From Spirochaetales bacterium (lineage in GTDB: Bacteria > Spirochaetota > Spirochaetia > ARS1246), in NCBI GenBank assembly GCA_018644745.1, contig JABGPX010000525.1, positions 1-9,899 of the forward strand: DNA of 9,899 nucleotides, read 5' to 3'. Under the pieces are notes generated by a model that saw nothing but the letters and a program-made list of their open reading frames with translations, was not told where the DNA came from and made no database searches. A program made the position numbers and the translations under genes. Below, one piece after another: positions 6,156-9,899 of the stretch; position 1 is the stretch's first letter, and every line of letters starts with the position of its first letter.

Positions 6156-7199
6156 ATGAAATTAAGAATCCCTATCAGCATCACCATGCTTCTCTCTCTT
6201 TTTGTTTCCTGTTCGAGATGTACCCTGCCCGCGCCGGGTGTTTCGCGTACTGTTTCGATCCTCAGCTATAATGTAGAAAATCTCTTCGATGATCGAGACG
6301 ACGGCACCGAATATCGGGAGTACGATCCAGGAGCAGGCACTTGGGACACCGCTTTGTATCACACCAAGCTGAGAAATATCTCTGAAAGCATTCGATCCAG
6401 TGCCAGGGGTGGACCGGATATTTGTCTGCTTCAGGAAGTGGAGAACGAAAAAGTCGTAGAGGATCTTCTCGATGGTTATCTCAATATCCTCAAGTACCGC
6501 GGCAGCTACACCGCCTCGAGCCCCGATACCGCCACGACTGTCGCTGCTCTCAGCCGATATGTACCTAAAGCGGTGCGCGTGCATCGAGTACATACCGAAG
6601 GGAGACAGCGTCTTCGGACAATCCTCGAATTGGAGTTTGAAATTCATGGAAAGCCCCTAGTAATTCTAAACAATCACTGGAAATCAAAGTCTGGAGGGGC
6701 GGAAGAAACTGAGGAACTCCGCCTGAAAACCGCCGCCTTTGTAAGAGACAGGGTAGAAGAGCTTCTTCGCGCGAGGCCCGGGCTCTTTATCGTGGTAGCC
6801 GGAGACCTCAACGAGAGGGATATTGAATATGACTCAGCGTCCCGGGCATATCAGACCGCGCTGCTTCTTGACTCGTATACCTCGCCGGAAGGTTATACGG
6901 CAGGGAGTCTGTTTCTCTCAGATTCATGGAAAAATACCGGTGTGTCAAACGGCCGAGTAGTGTTTTTCTCACCGTGGCTGCTGGAACATGAAGAAGGCAG
7001 CTATGTCTACAATGGTGTGTGGGAGAGAATTGATCATTTTCTGCTGATCGGTTCAGATGAAGGATATTCGTTTGATAGTTTCGAGGTCGTGCGCAGCGAG
7101 CAATTGCTCAATACGTTAGGATTCCCCCGCCGATGGAGCACCCGCACCGCAACCGGATATTCAGATCATCTCCCGCTGCTCATTCGTCTTCGGCAGTAA
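6156..7199 (+). CDS. Endonuclease/exonuclease/phosphatase (EEP) superfamily enzyme, probable lipoprotein
   Basis: This 347-residue protein has an EEP-fold metal-dependent phosphodiesterase set: YNVEN with N39, QEVEN with E94, NNHWKSK with H174, GDLNE with D217/N219, RIDHF with D293, and SDH with D337/H338. All expected catalytic positions are present, so activity is likely. The substrate could be DNA, RNA, an inositol phosphate or a phospholipid head group, and cannot be assigned. The N-terminus (residues 1-19) has a positive start, a hydrophobic run and LFVSC ending in C19, matching the relaxed spirochaete lipobox. I infer export and lipid anchoring, so it would act outside the cytoplasm. 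GAGG 6 nt before the ATG fixes the start, and a later Met11 would spoil the signal peptide. It follows purC by 35 nt. Its last 20 bp overlap the 3' end of convergent rmuC. Confidence 0.9.
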   Translation: MKLRIPISITMLLSLFVSCSRCTLPAPGVSRTVSILSYNVENLFDDRDDGTEYREYDPGAGTWDTALYHTKLRNISESIRSSARGGPDICLLQEVENEKVVEDLLDGYLNILKYRGSYTASSPDTATTVAALSRYVPKAVRVHRVHTEGRQRLRTILELEFEIHGKPLVILNNHWKSKSGGAEETEELRLKTAAFVRDRVEELLRARPGLFIVVAGDLNERDIEYDSASRAYQTALLLDSYTSPEGYTAGSLFLSDSWKNTGVSNGRVVFFSPWLLEHEEGSYVYNGVWERIDHFLLIGSDEGYSFDSFEVVRSEQLLNTLGFPRRWSTRTATGYSDHLPLLIRLRQ

Positions 7200-8061
7200 T
7201 ATCTATACGCTCGAGAATCTGCGCCACATCGATGAGCTTTTTGTCCGCTTCCTCACGGTTTTTCGTGAGGTTCCTGAGATGAGCGTTGCCTGTGTGATAA
7301 AGCCGTTTAAGGTTCTCTACTTCTCTTTTGAGATTCAGGGTTATCTGAATAAGCTCCCGCTGACGCCGGGAAAAGGCGAGACCGCGGAGACCGTAAGCGA
7401 CGGTTTGGAGATAAAGAAATAGCCCCCCGGGGCTGACAGGTACGACGCCCATTTGAAGCAGATCTTCCAGCAGACCGGAGTCGGATTCGATAAATCCGTG
7501 ATAATACACTCGTTCGGAAGGTACATACATCAAGGCAAACTGAAGAGTACCCTCTTCGGGCCGAATATACTTGCTGCGTATAGCTTCCCCGTGTTTCATA
7601 AAAGTACGCCTTACCTCTGCGGTAACGACCCCGCCTGTCGGGTTTGCTTCCATCGAACGGCGAATACTTTCCAGAGGGAATTTCGCGTCCACCGGCACAA
7701 GGTATTCGCCGAGCCGGATTACCGCGTCTACCCGGGCTCCGTTTACAAAAGTGTGCTGGAGCTTATAGGACTTTTCGGGAAGCCAATTCTTGAGAAGTTC
7801 GTTCAGAAGAGTTTCCCCCAGACCTCCCCTTGTGTGAGGAACAAGGAACATTTGGGTAAGCGCGTTCATATCACGGGTGAGAATATCGATCTGTTCGAGC
7901 CGGCGCCCGACGAGTTCCTGCAGGTCCCGGGGCTGGCCGTTCCTTCCCAATCCGCGGCGTATCAGCACAATTGTTAGTATAACGAGTACAATCAGCGCTG
8001 CCCCGAGTGCGGCACCGAGTATGGCAATAGCAATTTCCTCGGCGGACAAGTTCCTGGACAT
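7180..8061 (-). CDS. rmuC: RmuC-family protein, short form with N-terminal membrane segment
   Basis: This 293-residue protein belongs to the RmuC family, which limits DNA inversions and rearrangements in E. coli and has a predicted PD-(D/E)xK-like nuclease fold. Residues about 9-34 form one transmembrane helix, and the rest is probably cytoplasmic. Family marks are RGGLGETLL (78-86), the VDAVIRL region (111-117), VDAKFPLES with D125/K127 (124-132), MYVPSERVYY (178-187) and SPGGLFLYLQT (210-220). A C-terminal charged helix (240-285) may form a coiled coil. E. coli RmuC is about 475 residues. The long coiled coil normally between the membrane helix and the domain is reduced here to about 40 residues. 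The ATG at 8061 is the only ordinary start after an in-frame stop (TAG), although no clear Shine-Dalgarno precedes it. It diverges from the FecR-like gene across 54 bp. Confidence 0.93.
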   Translation of the reverse strand: MSRNLSAEEIAIAILGAALGAALIVLVILTIVLIRRGLGRNGQPRDLQELVGRRLEQIDILTRDMNALTQMFLVPHTRGGLGETLLNELLKNWLPEKSYKLQHTFVNGARVDAVIRLGEYLVPVDAKFPLESIRRSMEANPTGGVVTAEVRRTFMKHGEAIRSKYIRPEEGTLQFALMYVPSERVYYHGFIESDSGLLEDLLQMGVVPVSPGGLFLYLQTVAYGLRGLAFSRRQRELIQITLNLKREVENLKRLYHTGNAHLRNLTKNREEADKKLIDVAQILERIDITAEDE

Positions 8062-8115
8062 CGCCGATATCTTACACTAATCTATTAAATAGAGGAATCG
8101 CGTAAAGGAGTCTCT
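8062..8115. promoter_or_regulatory. Compact divergent promoter region between rmuC and the fecR-like gene
   Basis: These 54 bp must hold both promoters unless transcription starts within the neighbouring genes. The central AT-rich stretch has a 13-bp palindrome (6+1+6, TCTATT/AATAGA, 8081-8093). TATTAA at 8083-8088 is a possible plus-strand -10. AAAGGAG at 8104-8110 is a strong ribosome binding site 5 nt before the fecR-like start. No clear -35 is seen for either side. Confidence 0.4.
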
Positions 8116-9051
8116 ATGACATATCTCCGGAAAGGCTGTCTGATATTTTCACTGCTTATTCTTTCGGTAACTCTTGTCTTTTCGGATTCTCCGGTTGGAG
8201 AAATAACTCAGATTGAAGGTTCGGTGCAGGTCGACACCTTCGGCACCGGAGCGTACATAACTGCAATCCGATATGAAGTCCTCTATGCCGAGAGCGTTGT
8301 GAGTACAGGCTCGGATAGCAAAGCGGTTATTTCTATCGGTGATCAGGTCACGGTCGTGCCCTCGAATACAAAGCAGAATATCAAAGACCTGTTGATTTCT
8401 GAGCCGCGTGTGAAGCGATTCGGCTGGGTGCGCGCTCTTACCGGCGCGGTGAAATCTGCCTTTAGCACAATAACGGGTACGAAAGATGAAGTAGTGCTCG
8501 GCGGGCGAGCCGCTTCGGCAACAGCTCCTAAAGTCGGCTGGATAAGTGAAGACGAAGACAAGGACGCCTTTGATGCCGCTTTGGACCTTATTGAAGTCGG
8601 CAGTTTCGCGGATGCGGCCGAGGAATTGTCGAGTATTGTGGATCCGCTGCCGGGAACCTTCCTCCCTGCGGAAGTCGAGTTCTGGCTTGGTTATAGCTAT
8701 TTTCAGCTTGAGCAGTATTCGGATGCAAAAGATTCCCTTTTGGCGGGTATAACCAGCTTAGGCAATGAAAGGCTAGATCCATGGACGCTGCCTTTCTACG
8801 AGCAGATGGTATTTCAAGCTGCTGCATCAAGCTATTTCACCGGAGAGTATGCAAAATCTGTTGAGCTGATCGAACCGGTTATAACGAGGATTTCCGCCGA
8901 CTATGCTCCGTTCGCCTACCTGGTCCTTATAGATTCTCTCAATGAGACTGGAAATGATCAGGATGCTGTAAAGTATCTTCAGGACGCCCGGAAAAAGTAT
9001 TCGGGAACCGAGTTCGCCGGCGATTTCTCGGAACTCGTTGGAGGTCAATAG
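8116..9051 (+). CDS. Exported FecR-like domain protein with C-terminal TPR repeats
   Basis: This 311-residue protein begins with a signal peptide (basic residues 5-6, hydrophobic 9-22, cleavage likely near VFSDS). Residues about 27-90 have the FecR-type pattern GEITQIEGSVQVD followed by VVSTGSDSKAVISIGD, with the typical TG-S-A sequence and a short strand after it. Residues about 103-130 are a linker (VRALTGAVKSAFSTITG). Residues about 150-295 hold four TPR-like helical pairs: AFDAALDLIEVGSFADAAEEL, then segments starting at 187 (VEFWLGYSYF), 231 (MVFQAAASSY) and 264 (APFAYLVLID). It should work in the periplasm as a binding or assembly module and has no catalytic motif. A strong AAAGGAG sets the start. 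It ends 5 nt before a CHASE2 sensor gene, and the two are probably translated from one mRNA. It has no iron-uptake context, so FecR names only the fold. Confidence 0.82.
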   Translation: MTYLRKGCLIFSLLILSVTLVFSDSPVGEITQIEGSVQVDTFGTGAYITAIRYEVLYAESVVSTGSDSKAVISIGDQVTVVPSNTKQNIKDLLISEPRVKRFGWVRALTGAVKSAFSTITGTKDEVVLGGRAASATAPKVGWISEDEDKDAFDAALDLIEVGSFADAAEELSSIVDPLPGTFLPAEVEFWLGYSYFQLEQYSDAKDSLLAGITSLGNERLDPWTLPFYEQMVFQAAASSYFTGEYAKSVELIEPVITRISADYAPFAYLVLIDSLNETGNDQDAVKYLQDARKKYSGTEFAGDFSELVGGQ

Positions 9052-9056
9052 CATTC

Positions 9057-9899
9057 ATGGCATCGAGTCGCGGACTGATCCGTTATCTACTTGTCAGTCT
9101 CATAGGAATCGTAATCGGCGGGATCTTTCTTCTCCCCGTCAATGTACTGGAACAATTTTTTCTTGATGTTCGTATCTCCCTCGCGATTCTCGGCACCGAC
9201 GAAGGAGAGTCGTCTGATGAAATAGTTCTGGTACTCATGGATGGCCTTTCGGAAAAAGAATTGGGCGTTCCAGCTGGAAGCGAGTGGAGACAGTTTTTCC
9301 CTCTTTTTATTGAGAAACTCTATGACGCCGGCGCCGCAGCGGTTGTCTTTGATCTCGAGTTTCTTACCCAGGAAGCAGAATTCGATACGGCCCTTGCCGA
9401 TACTGCGGCCGAGTACGGCCGAGTTATCGCGGGGGAATATGAGTTCGGGTCCACAACCGATACGCTGATTGACTCCTTTTATGGCATCGGAAGCCTGCGG
9501 GTCGAAGCGTTCAACGGCGTGCCCCGAAGGGTACCGTTTTTGAAAGGATCCGAACGTCCACCCATTTCCATATTGGCCGCCGGCATACTCAGCGATGATA
9601 TGGTTTCGGAAACAATAACGCAGAACCAAGGGTTTTGGATCTCATACAATCACCCGATGGGATATTTCACAACTTTTTCATTTTCCGAAGTACTCAACGC
9701 TTCTGAAGGACGAATTGCCGATTCCCGGAGAACGCCTCTCTCTATCGTACAGGGGAAGGTCGTATTGGTTGGAATGGATCTTCCCGGCATCGACCGTCAC
9801 CCCTTTCCAAATACTTTGCGGCGAAAAATCCCAGGAGTATACGGCCAGGCTTTTGCCATCGACACAATTCTTTCCGGCAGCCAACTCGACACTATTCCG
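9057..9899 (+). CDS. CHASE2 extracellular sensor-domain membrane protein, C-terminus beyond window
   Basis: Translating from the ATG at 9057 gives 281 residues open to the window edge. Residues about 8-28 are a transmembrane helix. The rest seen so far is a CHASE2 domain expected in the periplasm: DEIVLVLMD (54-62), AGAAAVVFDLEF (91-102), the GSLRVEAFNGVPRRVPF stretch (145-161), GKVVLVGMD (233-241), D246-HPFP (248-251) and IPGVYGQAFAIDTILSG (258-274). In the family, two or three further membrane helices and then an adenylate/guanylate cyclase, histidine kinase, GGDEF or serine/threonine kinase domain follow. The output domain here lies off the right edge. GGAGG at 9040-9044 lies 12 nt from the ATG, within the end of the upstream gene, a slightly long spacing that fits translational coupling. 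CHASE2 next to a FecR-domain protein is a known association, so the two may form a sensing complex. Confidence 0.87.
   Translation, partial: MASSRGLIRYLLVSLIGIVIGGIFLLPVNVLEQFFLDVRISLAILGTDEGESSDEIVLVLMDGLSEKELGVPAGSEWRQFFPLFIEKLYDAGAAAVVFDLEFLTQEAEFDTALADTAAEYGRVIAGEYEFGSTTDTLIDSFYGIGSLRVEAFNGVPRRVPFLKGSERPPISILAAGILSDDMVSETITQNQGFWISYNHPMGYFTTFSFSEVLNASEGRIADSRRTPLSIVQGKVVLVGMDLPGIDRHPFPNTLRRKIPGVYGQAFAIDTILSGSQLDTIP

Noticed and set aside
7453..7977. Plus-strand 174-codon frame opposite rmuC
   Set aside because: It is antisense to RmuC family motifs and looks like a mirror of RmuC codon usage.
9087..9629. Minus-strand 180-codon frame opposite the CHASE2 gene
   Set aside because: CHASE2 motifs are clear on the plus strand, and the minus frame has no family resemblance.
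1..9899. tRNA, rRNA, CRISPR array, insertion sequence or phage genes
   Set aside because: No cloverleaf, regularly spaced repeats, transposase motifs or terminal inverted repeats were seen. Nearly all sequence is filled by housekeeping or sensor genes.

Overview
The window looks like a chromosomal housekeeping segment from a spirochaete, probably a free-living member of the Spirochaetales/Spirochaetia with roughly balanced base composition. Three things suggest this: a class I (archaeal-type) lysyl-tRNA synthetase, which few bacteria other than spirochaetes and some alphaproteobacteria use; an Era GTPase with the P-loop form GRPSSGKS; and a ClpP resembling the second, divergent ClpP of spirochaetes. 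The taxonomic call is inference from gene families. No mobile element, CRISPR array, tRNA or rRNA was recognised.

Layout. Positions 1-1650 (minus strand) hold rlpA, a secreted RlpA/SPOR peptidoglycan protein, followed by a diacylglycerol-kinase-family lipid kinase. They are joined by an ATGA stop/start overlap, and the kinase runs off the left edge. Positions 1651-1948 are a divergent control region with a 14-bp perfect inverted repeat and further direct repeats. lysS (plus, 1949-3538) and era (minus, 3535-4410) converge and overlap by 4 bp. The 114-bp gap between era and clpP carries the divergent promoters, including a perfect 9+4+9 dyad that overlaps the clpP -35 box.

clpP (4525-5154), purC (5167-6120) and a lipoprotein-type endonuclease/exonuclease/phosphatase-fold enzyme (6156-7199) run in one direction with gaps of 12 and 35 nt, and are probably one transcription unit. 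The last of these overlaps by 20 bp the 3' end of rmuC, which comes from the opposite side (minus, 7180-8061). Divergent from rmuC are a secreted FecR-like/TPR protein (8116-9051) and a membrane CHASE2 sensor (9057 to the right edge, truncated). These two look like a co-expressed envelope-sensing pair.

Functional themes are translation and ribosome assembly (LysRS, Era), protein turnover (ClpP), purine synthesis (PurC), envelope and lipid work (RlpA, lipid kinase), nucleic-acid or phosphoester metabolism (EEP enzyme, RmuC) and periplasmic signalling (FecR/TPR plus CHASE2). No wholly new system is evident. The best leads are the clpP dyad operator, the repeat-rich rlpA/lysS control region, the noncanonical ClpP and the FecR/TPR-CHASE2 pair.
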